From assembly GCF_003663845.1 (NCBI RefSeq), contig NZ_RCCA01000003.1:124001-188000 (forward strand): a DNA stretch of 64,000 nucleotides. The letters run 5' to 3'. Below, one piece after another: positions 55,339 to 62,831 of this stretch. Position 1 is the stretch's first letter, and the number at the start of each line of letters is the position of its first letter. This DNA comes from Chryseobacterium sp. 7. Lineage in GTDB: Bacteria > Bacteroidota > Bacteroidia > Flavobacteriales > Weeksellaceae. The notes under the pieces were generated by a model. That model did not search any database. It worked only from the letters and a program-made list of their open reading frames with translations, and was not told where the DNA came from. The translations under genes were made by a program, and so were the position numbers.

Positions 55339-56976
55339 TTATTTTTTTGTGGCGTAAGTCACTTTAAGCTGAACTCTGTTCGCATTTGTTTTGTCTAATG
55401 AACCTGTAAAAATAACTCTGTTCATATCAAATGCTCTTGTTGTATTACGAACTCCTAAAAGAGCTCCTGTAGCATTTGCTGCGAATGTTCCTGCGCTGAT
55501 CCATAGTGGTCTGTTAGGTATTAGGGTCTCATTTCCTTGTGAATCCTTTTCCTTTTTCCCTTCAACAAGATCTTTAACGGTTTTTGTTACTATAAAATCA
55601 TAGTACCCTTTATCTATGTTATAATTATATAAACCAAGTCCGGCTGTTAAGTCTGATGTAAAGATCAATTTTGAGAAATTAACAGGAGTATCCGTCAATG
55701 GGTTTATTGTAAATCTGCGGTCTTCTGTTGAGTTGGTATTTTTCCAGCTAGCCGGATCTAAATACACTCTGATCTTAGCACTTAAAATACCTGCTTTATC
55801 TTTATTATAGATATCTCTGAGAGCTGCAATTGTAGCATCAGGAATTTTTACGATCGCAGAAGGACCTCCCATTCCCTGAACATAAAGTTTTGCGTCTCCA
55901 TCAGTAGTATTAATAGATGCTAATGCATTTGCAGATGGCGTCCCGCTTCTATCGTATTCATATTGTCCGATGTGAGCATTAAGACCTCCTACATTGAAAA
56001 CAAGTGTTGTTTGTGGTCTTGTAGTGGTTCCGTTATCTACTTTATCGTATTTATAATACATGATAAGCTGAAGGTCATTAGGAGAGAACTGGTAAAGATA
56101 TTTATCAGTTTCATCCACAGAAATTCTGATTCCTTTGAAATATCTGATAAAGTTGGAAGCATCCTGAAGCTCAGGCTTTCCTTTTTTATCAAGAATATGT
56201 GTCTGGAAAAAATCTGTATTGCTCAGTTTCAGTCTGTATCCAAGATCTCCTGTAAATACTACTGAGTTATCAGATTTCTTCGTAACAGAAATTGTATTTA
56301 TATTACCGTCAAATACTCCTGACCCTAACAATTCTCCAGTACTTACCGTTTTATTGGAACGCTTGAAACTATCATCATTCGAATCCAGGAATGTAGTAAT
56401 CTCATGTACATTGATCTTCATGGATTTTGAACCACCTCCTATTTTACCGTATTTACGAACAGGATATATTTTCTTTTCAATAGAAACCTCCGTAGCTACT
56501 CCGTCTACCGGGAAATCAGTTTTTGCGTATGTATTTGTTTTTAATGAATCCCCTTCAAAGTAATAGGTATTGGAAGTAGTGTTCGCTGGTGGTTTTATGA
56601 CAAGAACTACAGAGTCTACTTTTGGATTTGCCCCGTTGAAGTCGTAATTATCTACAGGCATTCTTAGCTGAGTAAGGTAAGAAGCTCTCTGCATTCCGAA
56701 CTGGCTTTCTGTAAATGCTCCAAGAACACCCACGGTTAAAGCTCCACCGCTTTCATTCAATCCACTGATTAATCTGGCAGCATCACTTCGGATAGAGTCA
56801 TTATTATTATAGTTGTACGCAATAACGTCATATGAAATTTCATTACCTTGTGCTGCGTCATTATTAAACAACTGCTCACCAAGAGAATCCGGATCAGGTT
56901 CACAGTTATAAAGGATTGTACTTCCGAAAATCGCCAATAAAAGCATGGCGAAGGTCCTTTTAAGAGTATGAGTCAT
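55339..56976 (-). CDS. DUF4270-family lipoprotein
   Basis: A 545-residue protein with a lipoprotein-like signal (RTFAMLLLAIFGSTILYNC). It matches DUF4270: the mature N-terminus has CEPDPDSLGEQLF, and a YLTQLRMPVDNYDF segment is typical. Large beta-rich envelope protein. The order DUF4270 between glgA-like and glmS genes, on one strand, looks like a conserved flavobacterial layout. Function unknown. Confidence 0.85.
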   Translation of the reverse strand: MTHTLKRTFAMLLLAIFGSTILYNCEPDPDSLGEQLFNNDAAQGNEISYDVIAYNYNNNDSIRSDAARLISGLNESGGALTVGVLGAFTESQFGMQRASYLTQLRMPVDNYDFNGANPKVDSVVLVIKPPANTTSNTYYFEGDSLKTNTYAKTDFPVDGVATEVSIEKKIYPVRKYGKIGGGSKSMKINVHEITTFLDSNDDSFKRSNKTVSTGELLGSGVFDGNINTISVTKKSDNSVVFTGDLGYRLKLSNTDFFQTHILDKKGKPELQDASNFIRYFKGIRISVDETDKYLYQFSPNDLQLIMYYKYDKVDNGTTTRPQTTLVFNVGGLNAHIGQYEYDRSGTPSANALASINTTDGDAKLYVQGMGGPSAIVKIPDATIAALRDIYNKDKAGILSAKIRVYLDPASWKNTNSTEDRRFTINPLTDTPVNFSKLIFTSDLTAGLGLYNYNIDKGYYDFIVTKTVKDLVEGKKEKDSQGNETLIPNRPLWISAGTFAANATGALLGVRNTTRAFDMNRVIFTGSLDKTNANRVQLKVTYATKK

Positions 56977-56989
56977 TAAAAATGTGTTT

Positions 56990-57760
56990 TTAATAAAGTT
57001 GATTAATAGAATCTACGTCAAGATATTCCGATTTTTCGGTTGCTGTTTCATTGAAAGCCTTATCCAGATCTTCATCCAGAAACTCGTCACCTTTCACAAC
57101 GGCATTTACATAGTTCATACTTTCGATAACAAAACTTTTAATTGTTGGATTATCTAACGCTTTTAATCCTGAAATATTATCAAACTGTAATTTTTCGTCG
57201 ATCTTTTTATTCAGATCAGCATCTTTCTCATTGTAAAGAGAAAGTACAATTTTTGCGTCTTTGAAATAAGTATCTGATTCGTAGTAAGTTTTAAGATAAA
57301 TTGGAACAAAAGAAGACATCCATCCGTTCAAATGGATAACATCCGGAACCCAGTTCAGCTTCTTAATAGTTTCAATAACCCCTCTTGCAAAGAAAATAGC
57401 TCTTTCATCATTATCTTCGAAAGGGTTTCCTTCGTCATCGAAATAATATTGTTTTCTTTTGAAGTATTCTTCATTGTCAATAAAGTAAACCTGAAGTCTT
57501 TCCCCCGGAAGAGACGCTACTTTAATGATCAGAGGCTGATCCAGATCATTAATGATGATATTCATACCTGAAAGGCGGATTACCTCATGAAGCTGGAACT
57601 TTCTCTCACTTATTTGTCCAAATCTTGGCATAAAAACTCTTACATCATTGCCTTCTTGGTGCATCTTAAGTGCCATTTTGTTTACCACTGCAGCCATATT
57701 TGTGTCTTCCTGATATGGATACATCTCTGTAGTAATGTACAGTATTTTTTGATTCGGCAT
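56990..57760 (-). CDS. Glycogen/starch synthase-like protein, N-terminal domain only
   Basis: A 256-residue protein. The ATG at 57760 is chosen because the one at 57802 would lie inside the -7 box (57800-57807, TAATTTTG on the minus strand). It starts MPNQKILYITTEMYPYQED and follows the GT5 N-terminal domain (FMPRFGQISERKFQL, WVPDVIHLNGWMSSFVPIYL). The C-terminal nucleotide-binding half of glycogen synthase is absent. This short form occurs in other Flavobacteriia, so it may be a stable variant, but synthase activity is doubtful. Confidence 0.8.
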   Translation of the reverse strand: MPNQKILYITTEMYPYQEDTNMAAVVNKMALKMHQEGNDVRVFMPRFGQISERKFQLHEVIRLSGMNIIINDLDQPLIIKVASLPGERLQVYFIDNEEYFKRKQYYFDDEGNPFEDNDERAIFFARGVIETIKKLNWVPDVIHLNGWMSSFVPIYLKTYYESDTYFKDAKIVLSLYNEKDADLNKKIDEKLQFDNISGLKALDNPTIKSFVIESMNYVNAVVKGDEFLDEDLDKAFNETATEKSEYLDVDSINQLY

Positions 57761-57799
57761 AAACTTTCTATCTAATTTTTGTAAAAATGCTTTAATGTG

Positions 57800-57911
57800 C
57801 AAAATTACAAAAAAACATCCAACATTATTTTAATTAACATTTTTTTACGAAAATTCCCTTTCTCAAATTATTAATAGTACATATTATTATACGATATTTT
57901 TAGTATTTTTG
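57800..57911. promoter_or_regulatory. Divergent promoters of the GT5-like gene and panC
   Basis: TAATTTTG on the minus strand (57800-57807) and TATTTTTG on the plus strand (57904-57911, 21 nt before the panC ATG) both fit TAnnTTTG. The 124-bp spacer is AT-rich. Confidence 0.65.
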
Positions 57912-57931
57912 AAATAGTATTAAAATAAACT

Positions 57932-58780
57932 ATGGAAGTTATAAAAAACAGGAAAGTCCTTCAGGATTTCATTGAAAGACAGAAAGAAATGGGAAAAAGA
58001 ATTGGCTTTGCTCCTACTATGGGCGCTTTGCACAAAGGCCATCTTTCTCTGTATGAGGAGGCAAGAAAAGAAAATGATCTTGTTATTTCTTCAATTTTTG
58101 TAAATCCAACCCAGTTCAACAATCCTGAAGATCTTGAAAAATACCCGAGAGATATCAACAGAGATATCCTTATTCTTCAGAATTCAGGGCTTGTGGATGC
58201 TGTTTACATTCCTGAGGTAGCAGATATTTACCCTGAAAAAACTGAAAGCCAGCATTATGATTTTGACGGATTAGAGAATGAAATGGAGGGAAAATCAAGA
58301 CCAGGGCATTTTGACGGTGTAGGAACTGTGGTAGAAGAGCTATTCAGACAGGTACAGCCTGACAGTGCTTATTTTGGAGAAAAAGATTTCCAACAGCTTG
58401 CTATTATTAAAAAAATGGTAGAGAAAAAACACCTTCCCGTTAAGATAACTGGAGTTCCTATCTACAGAGCAGAAAACGGACTTGCATTAAGTTCTAGAAA
58501 CCAAAGACTGCATGAAGACAGGAAAGAAGCTTCAAAACTTATTTATGAAACCCTAAATAAAGTGAATGACTGGTTCAGAACAGTTACCATACCTGAAATA
58601 AAAGAAAGAGTAACTGATATTTTTGATGATCAGCAGGGTATGAAACTTGAATATTTTCTGATTGCCGACGAAAACACATTACAGGAAACAGATTTTTTCT
58701 ACAAAGACAGAAATTTCAGGGCGTTTATTGTAGTAGTAGTGGATGGTGTAAGATTAATTGACAACATGCATTTGGATTAA
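57932..58780 (+). CDS. panC: Pantothenate synthetase
   Basis: A 282-residue enzyme that joins pantoate and beta-alanine using ATP, the last step of vitamin B5 synthesis. Motifs: APTMGALHKGHLSLYE (ATP-binding HxGH), SIFVNPTQFNNPEDLEKYPR, GHFDGVGTVV, YFGEKDFQQLAII and the KMSKS-like GLALSSRNQRL. panD and panB are not next to it. A terminator hairpin follows. Confidence 0.95.
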   Translation: MEVIKNRKVLQDFIERQKEMGKRIGFAPTMGALHKGHLSLYEEARKENDLVISSIFVNPTQFNNPEDLEKYPRDINRDILILQNSGLVDAVYIPEVADIYPEKTESQHYDFDGLENEMEGKSRPGHFDGVGTVVEELFRQVQPDSAYFGEKDFQQLAIIKKMVEKKHLPVKITGVPIYRAENGLALSSRNQRLHEDRKEASKLIYETLNKVNDWFRTVTIPEIKERVTDIFDDQQGMKLEYFLIADENTLQETDFFYKDRNFRAFIVVVVDGVRLIDNMHLD

Positions 58781-58806
58781 AATGATACCCTATATAGTTA
58801 TAAAAA

Positions 58807-58838
58807 CAAAAACTCTGACGGCTGTTGTCAGAGTTTTT
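58807..58838 (+). terminator. Terminator of panC
   Basis: AAAACTCTGAC (58809-58819) pairs with GTCAGAGTTTT (58827-58837), then T. Confidence 0.85.
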
Positions 58839-58880
58839 TTATTTATAATAATTCTTATTGCTTTATTGAATATCCATACA

Positions 58881-58912
58881 AAAATCAAAGGCCTCCTGAA
58901 GGAAGCCTTTGA
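58881..58912 (-). terminator. Terminator of the tRNA operon
   Basis: TCAAAGGC (58885-58892) pairs with GCCTTTGA (58905-58912). On the minus strand it is followed by TTTT. It lies about 55 nt after the last tRNA. Confidence 0.65.
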
Positions 58913-58966
58913 AACACCAAATCACAAAATATTAATATGAAAAAAATTTACTTTTCAGTAAACTTG

Positions 58967-59039
58967 TGACCCGGCTGGGATTCGAACCCAGGACCCATAC
59001 ATTAAAAGTGTATTGCTCTACCAGCTGAGCTACCGAGTC
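58967..59039 (-). tRNA. tRNA-Lys (TTT), copy 2
   Basis: A 73-nt tRNA: acceptor GACTCGG with CCGGGTC, discriminator A, anticodon loop CTTTTAA (anticodon TTT), T-loop TTCGAAT. It is identical to the copy at 59213-59285. CCA is not encoded. Confidence 0.96.
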
Positions 59040-59094
59040 GGCCACAATTAAAATGAAATAAATTTCAATATTAATTATAAAATTTTCTTTGCAG

Positions 59095-59177
59095 TGCCTG
59101 CGACTGGACTCGAACCAGCACATCCTTAGGAAACCACCCCCTCAAGATGGCGTGTCTACCAATTTCACCACGCAGGC
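59095..59177 (-). tRNA. tRNA-Leu (GAG)
   Basis: An 83-nt class II tRNA: acceptor GCCTGCG with CGCAGGC, discriminator A, anticodon stem CCATC/GGTGG, loop TTGAGGG (anticodon GAG), long variable arm, T-loop TTCGAGT. It lies between the two tRNA-Lys copies. Confidence 0.95.
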
Positions 59178-59212
59178 AATAAAATTACAAAATAAGTAAT
59201 ATTTATTGCTAG

Positions 59213-59285
59213 TGACCCGGCTGGGATTCGAACCCAGGACCCATACATTAAAAGTGTATTGCTCTACCAGCTGAGCTACCGAGTC
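59213..59285 (-). tRNA. tRNA-Lys (TTT), copy 1
   Basis: Identical in sequence to the tRNA at 58967-59039, including short flanks. It is the promoter-proximal gene of the Lys-Leu-Lys tRNA operon. Confidence 0.96.
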
Positions 59286-59339
59286 GGCCACTTGTACAAC
59301 AAGTTTTCATTTAAGTAATGTCCCTTGTTTTAAGTGGTG

Positions 59340-59369
59340 CAAAGATATGACTTTTTTCTTTATCTCAAA
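59340..59369 (-). promoter_or_regulatory. Consensus promoter of the tRNA operon
   Basis: On the minus strand: TTTG (59366-59369), 18-nt spacer, TATCTTTG (59340-59347). It is 54 bp upstream of the first tRNA-Lys and supports the aroK start at 59401 instead of 59347. Confidence 0.8.
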
Positions 59370-59400
59370 ACTTTTTCGCAAATTTGTTAAAAAAAATTTC

Positions 59401-59916
59401 ATGGTAATTTCATTGATCGGATACATGGGAAGTGGCAAATCTCACATTTCCAAAATATTAAGCGAAAAAATCAATTTTAAATTAATTGACCTCGATAAAG
59501 AGATTTCCAGAAGAAATAAATTAACCATCCCGGAAATATTTGAAAAAAAGGGTGAAATTTACTTTAGAAAGCTGGAAAGAGAGGCCTTAGAAGAGATATT
59601 GGCGTCTCATGAGAATGTAGTTTTAAGCCTTGGTGGAGGAACTCCGGTATATTATAATAATATGGAGATCATTAATCATAATTCCAAAAGTGTATTTTTA
59701 AGGACTTCGATAGGAACATTGGTAGAAAGACTTTCAAAACAGAAAGAAAAAAGACCTTTGGTTGCCAATATTTCTGATGAAGACCTCCCGGAATTCATTG
59801 CGAAACATTTATTTGAGAGAAATCAGTTTTACAGTAAAGCACAATTCACGGTAGGTACAGACTCCAGAGAACCGGAAGACATTGTGACAGAAATAATAGA
59901 AAAGCTCTATCTCTAG
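59401..59916 (+). CDS. aroK: Shikimate kinase
   Basis: A 171-residue kinase that phosphorylates shikimate in aromatic amino acid synthesis. The ATG at 59401 gives the normal N-terminus MVISLIGYMGSGKSHISK with the Walker A motif. LIDLDKEISRR binds Mg/shikimate, and LSLGGGTPVYY is the substrate GGG motif. The upstream ATG at 59347 overlaps the divergent tRNA promoter and adds atypical residues. Confidence 0.93.
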   Translation: MVISLIGYMGSGKSHISKILSEKINFKLIDLDKEISRRNKLTIPEIFEKKGEIYFRKLEREALEEILASHENVVLSLGGGTPVYYNNMEIINHNSKSVFLRTSIGTLVERLSKQKEKRPLVANISDEDLPEFIAKHLFERNQFYSKAQFTVGTDSREPEDIVTEIIEKLYL

Positions 59917-59933
59917 AGCTTTTCATTGTTATT

Positions 59934-60371
59934 TTAATCTTCGTTTTCGTCTTCATTACCTGTCTCACCAAAGAAATCATCCCAGTCTGTAAAATCAGAA
60001 TCAATATCATTTCCCACATAATCGTCCATCTCCCTTCTGTCTTTTTTGGTAGGTCTTCCTTCGCCTTTATTTCTGTAATAGTCTTGTGACATTTTACGAA
60101 GTTTCAATAATTCGTACTGCTCTTTATCTGTTACATCCTGTATGTGAAGCGAAACCAATTTGGCCCCTATCCTGCTTTTCGGAATCTGAATTACCTTTAT
60201 TTTATAATCAATCTGATTCTTACGGATTTTAATAGTATCTCCTTCTTTTACCTCTTTAGATGACTTTACGGCAGACGTTCCTATAGAAACTCTATTCTTT
60301 TTAATCTCCTCTGCTGCAATACTTCTCGTCTTATAAAAACGAATGCTCCATAAAAATTTATCTATTCTCAT
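59934..60371 (-). CDS. S4-domain RNA-binding protein (Hsp15-like)
   Basis: A 145-residue protein with an N-terminal S4 domain (MRIDKFLWSIRFYKTRSIAAEEIKKNRV). The middle is basic (YYRNKGEGRPTKKDRREMDDY) and the C-terminus very acidic (ENEDENED). Hsp15-type proteins bind the large ribosomal subunit, rescuing stalled complexes in E. coli. The role here is inferred from the family. Confidence 0.88.
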   Translation of the reverse strand: MRIDKFLWSIRFYKTRSIAAEEIKKNRVSIGTSAVKSSKEVKEGDTIKIRKNQIDYKIKVIQIPKSRIGAKLVSLHIQDVTDKEQYELLKLRKMSQDYYRNKGEGRPTKKDRREMDDYVGNDIDSDFTDWDDFFGETGNEDENED

Positions 60372-60426
60372 AATTTTTTATACTTTTGCCGTTATATTAT
60401 TTGTAAAGTAATTAAAGTTTTTTGAA

Positions 60427-61185
60427 ATGAAAAAAATATTTTTATATATCCTTGCAGGATCTTTGTGTTTTTCTGCTTGTAAGAAAGATGATGATGTGTC
60501 AACCTATGTAGAGCCGGAAGACATTAATACTCAAAACACCTATGATGATCAAGCCATTAAGAAATTTATGGATGAAAATTATCTGGATGCGCAGGGAAAT
60601 ATAAAAGCTTTTAGTTCCACAGATACTTCAGATGATACCGAAAAGAAATTATCTGAGCTGAATCCTGTAACACTTCCTTCAGGAACAATCTATATTGTTA
60701 GAAATGGAGCTCAGCCTTCACCAGCAGATGAGCAAGTAATTGGTAGCACAGATATTCTTAAAGTAATGATGAAAGCGACTACTTATCTGGCGATCAATAC
60801 AGACGGACAGTCTTCATTTACTGCTGCTACAGATTTCATGAATACCATCAACGGAACCGGAATTCCTGCAGTAGATCCTAAATTCTATTATACTGCACCC
60901 AATGATCCATTGATTACCAATGCAACTACTGATGCTGCAAAACAAAGAAGTTACTATGAGATTGAAGGATTCAGTGAAGCATTGCAAAAATTTAAAGCAT
61001 TTAATAACTATGCTACTGAATTACCATATAATCTACAGGGAGTAATTATTGTTCCTTCGAGAGCTGCTTTCGCAAGAGATCCTTATTTCCCGTATAATTA
61101 TCCAGGTTACAGCCAGGTAATTTCATTAAGAAATAAAACTTTTGTTTTCAACTTCCAGGTATATAACAGAACAACCAGACCATAA
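60427..61185 (+). CDS. Lipoprotein with a degenerate FKBP-like fold
   Basis: A 252-residue lipoprotein (LYILAGSLCFSAC, Cys near 18). The end, GFSEALQKFKAFN, then VIIVPSRAAFARDPYFPYNYPGY and FVFNFQVYN, follows the pattern of FKBP peptidyl-prolyl isomerases, in which IPSxLAYG and FDIELL occupy the same places. Several active-site residues seem changed, so activity is doubtful. A strong terminator follows. Confidence 0.65.
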   Translation: MKKIFLYILAGSLCFSACKKDDDVSTYVEPEDINTQNTYDDQAIKKFMDENYLDAQGNIKAFSSTDTSDDTEKKLSELNPVTLPSGTIYIVRNGAQPSPADEQVIGSTDILKVMMKATTYLAINTDGQSSFTAATDFMNTINGTGIPAVDPKFYYTAPNDPLITNATTDAAKQRSYYEIEGFSEALQKFKAFNNYATELPYNLQGVIIVPSRAAFARDPYFPYNYPGYSQVISLRNKTFVFNFQVYNRTTRP

Positions 61186-61205
61186 GCCTCAAAATTTAAA
61201 TAACA

Positions 61206-61238
61206 TAAAAACCCCGCAATGATTATTGCGGGGTTTAT
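61206..61238. terminator. Bidirectional terminator
   Basis: ACCCCGCAAT pairs with ATTGCGGGGT around a GATT loop at about 61208-61236, with A-rich and T-rich ends, between converging genes. Confidence 0.88.
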
Positions 61239-61259
61239 TTATATTGATATTTGATCAGT

Positions 61260-62777
61260 TTAAGATCTTGCTTTCTGTTTTACATTTCCTAAAATATCCG
61301 GAAAGTAAAGGTCTGCAAGGTGATCGAACTCATCTCCTCTCATAAACATGGTTGCATCTACTTCTTCATAAGAACTTCTTCCCGCAGCCGCAATCAGCTC
61401 GTTACAGGTATGAAGTGTATTTTTGTGGAAGTGATATACTCTTTCGGCCTTATCAGTCACATCAAGTCCTTTAATAAGCATTTTATCTTGTGTAGCCACT
61501 CCTGTAGGACAGTTGTTTGTGTTGCATCTTAACGCCTGAATACATCCTAAAGAGAACATGAAACCTCTGGCATTGTTACACATATCTGCACCCATTGAAA
61601 TAGCTCTAAGAATATCAAGACTGGTAAGAACTTTACCGCTGGCAATTACTCTTAATTTATTTCTTACGTTGTAATTATTAAGTGTTCTGTTGACAAAGAT
61701 CAAAGCAGGTTCCAATGGCATTCCTACTCCATCTGAAAACTCTGGCGGAGCTGCTCCCGTTCCTCCTTCTGCACCATCTATCGTAATAAAGTCTGGGTAA
61801 ATTTTCAGTACATTCATCTGAACGCAGATATCTTCAAATTCTTTGGTATCTCCAATACATAATTTAAATCCGACAGGCTTTCCTCCTGAAAGTTCTCTCA
61901 GATGCTGTACGAACCTCAACAATCCTGCAGCGTCTGAGAATGAAGTGTGTGATGGTGGTGAAATAACAGTCATACCCGGTGTTACGTGACGGATGGCTGC
62001 AATTTCCGGAGTGTTCTTTACACCCGGAAGTACTCCTCCGTGTCCTGGTTTTGCTCCCTGTGATAATTTGATCTCGATCATTTTCACATTTGGAAGGTTA
62101 GAATATTTTGTGAATAGTTCAGGATTGAATTTTCCTTCTTCATCACGGCATCCGAAATATCCTGTCCCGATCTGCCAGCAAAGGTCTCCCCCTTCCATGT
62201 GGTGAGGTGAAATTCCTCCTTCTCCTGTGTTATGATAAAAATTTCCTTTTTTAGCTCCTCTGTTTAATGAAATTTGCGCTCTGTCACTCAATGCCCCGAA
62301 ACTCATTGCTGAAATATTGAATAATGACGCATGATAAGGCTGTGTACACTGCTCTCCTCCTACCCAAACTCTTGGAAGCTCTTCTGATGGTGATTTGGCA
62401 TAAATAGAATGCTTGATTCCTTCATATTTTCTGTGATTTACTTCCAGCTGTGTACCAAAAGCTACAGTATCACTTAAATTTTTTGCACGTCTGTATACTG
62501 CAGAACGCTGATTTCTTGGAAATGGCTTCCCGTCTGTTTCCCTTTCAATAAAGTATTGCTGCATTTCGGGTGAAATACTTTCGAAAAAATACCTGAAGTA
62601 CCCCAATACAGGAAAGTTCCTCAAAATAGCATGTTTCGATTGGTAAGCATTGTAAACACCCAATGCATAGATGGCGGATAACAGCGTTGGTATCCAGTAA
62701 TGCGCTCTGATCAGCAGTGCTATAATCCATGTAGCAGCTACTAATACAATTCCCCAAGATAAAAACTTATCTCTCAT
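61260..62777 (-). CDS. FMN-binding glutamate-synthase-family protein (GltB domain)
   Basis: A 505-residue protein with two N-terminal membrane segments (LSWGIVLVAATWIIALL and WIPTLLSAIYALGVY), followed by a GltB-type (alpha/beta)8 FMN barrel. Typical parts are FNISAMSFGALSDRAQISLNRGA, TGEGGISPHH, IEIKLSQGAKPGHGG and DGAEGGTGAAP, and the Fe-S motif CNTNNCPTGVATQ. It lacks the glutaminase domain of true GltB. The substrate of these membrane-linked members is not known. Confidence 0.88.
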   Translation of the reverse strand: MRDKFLSWGIVLVAATWIIALLIRAHYWIPTLLSAIYALGVYNAYQSKHAILRNFPVLGYFRYFFESISPEMQQYFIERETDGKPFPRNQRSAVYRRAKNLSDTVAFGTQLEVNHRKYEGIKHSIYAKSPSEELPRVWVGGEQCTQPYHASLFNISAMSFGALSDRAQISLNRGAKKGNFYHNTGEGGISPHHMEGGDLCWQIGTGYFGCRDEEGKFNPELFTKYSNLPNVKMIEIKLSQGAKPGHGGVLPGVKNTPEIAAIRHVTPGMTVISPPSHTSFSDAAGLLRFVQHLRELSGGKPVGFKLCIGDTKEFEDICVQMNVLKIYPDFITIDGAEGGTGAAPPEFSDGVGMPLEPALIFVNRTLNNYNVRNKLRVIASGKVLTSLDILRAISMGADMCNNARGFMFSLGCIQALRCNTNNCPTGVATQDKMLIKGLDVTDKAERVYHFHKNTLHTCNELIAAAGRSSYEEVDATMFMRGDEFDHLADLYFPDILGNVKQKARS

Positions 62778-62831
62778 GAATGTAGTATTTAAAAGTTTAA
62801 AAATAAATTTAGTAGAATTTTTGCAAAGAGC

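Noticed and set aside
59347..59400. Longer start for aroK
   Set aside because: It would overlap the -7 box of the divergent tRNA promoter, and the added residues are unlike shikimate kinases.
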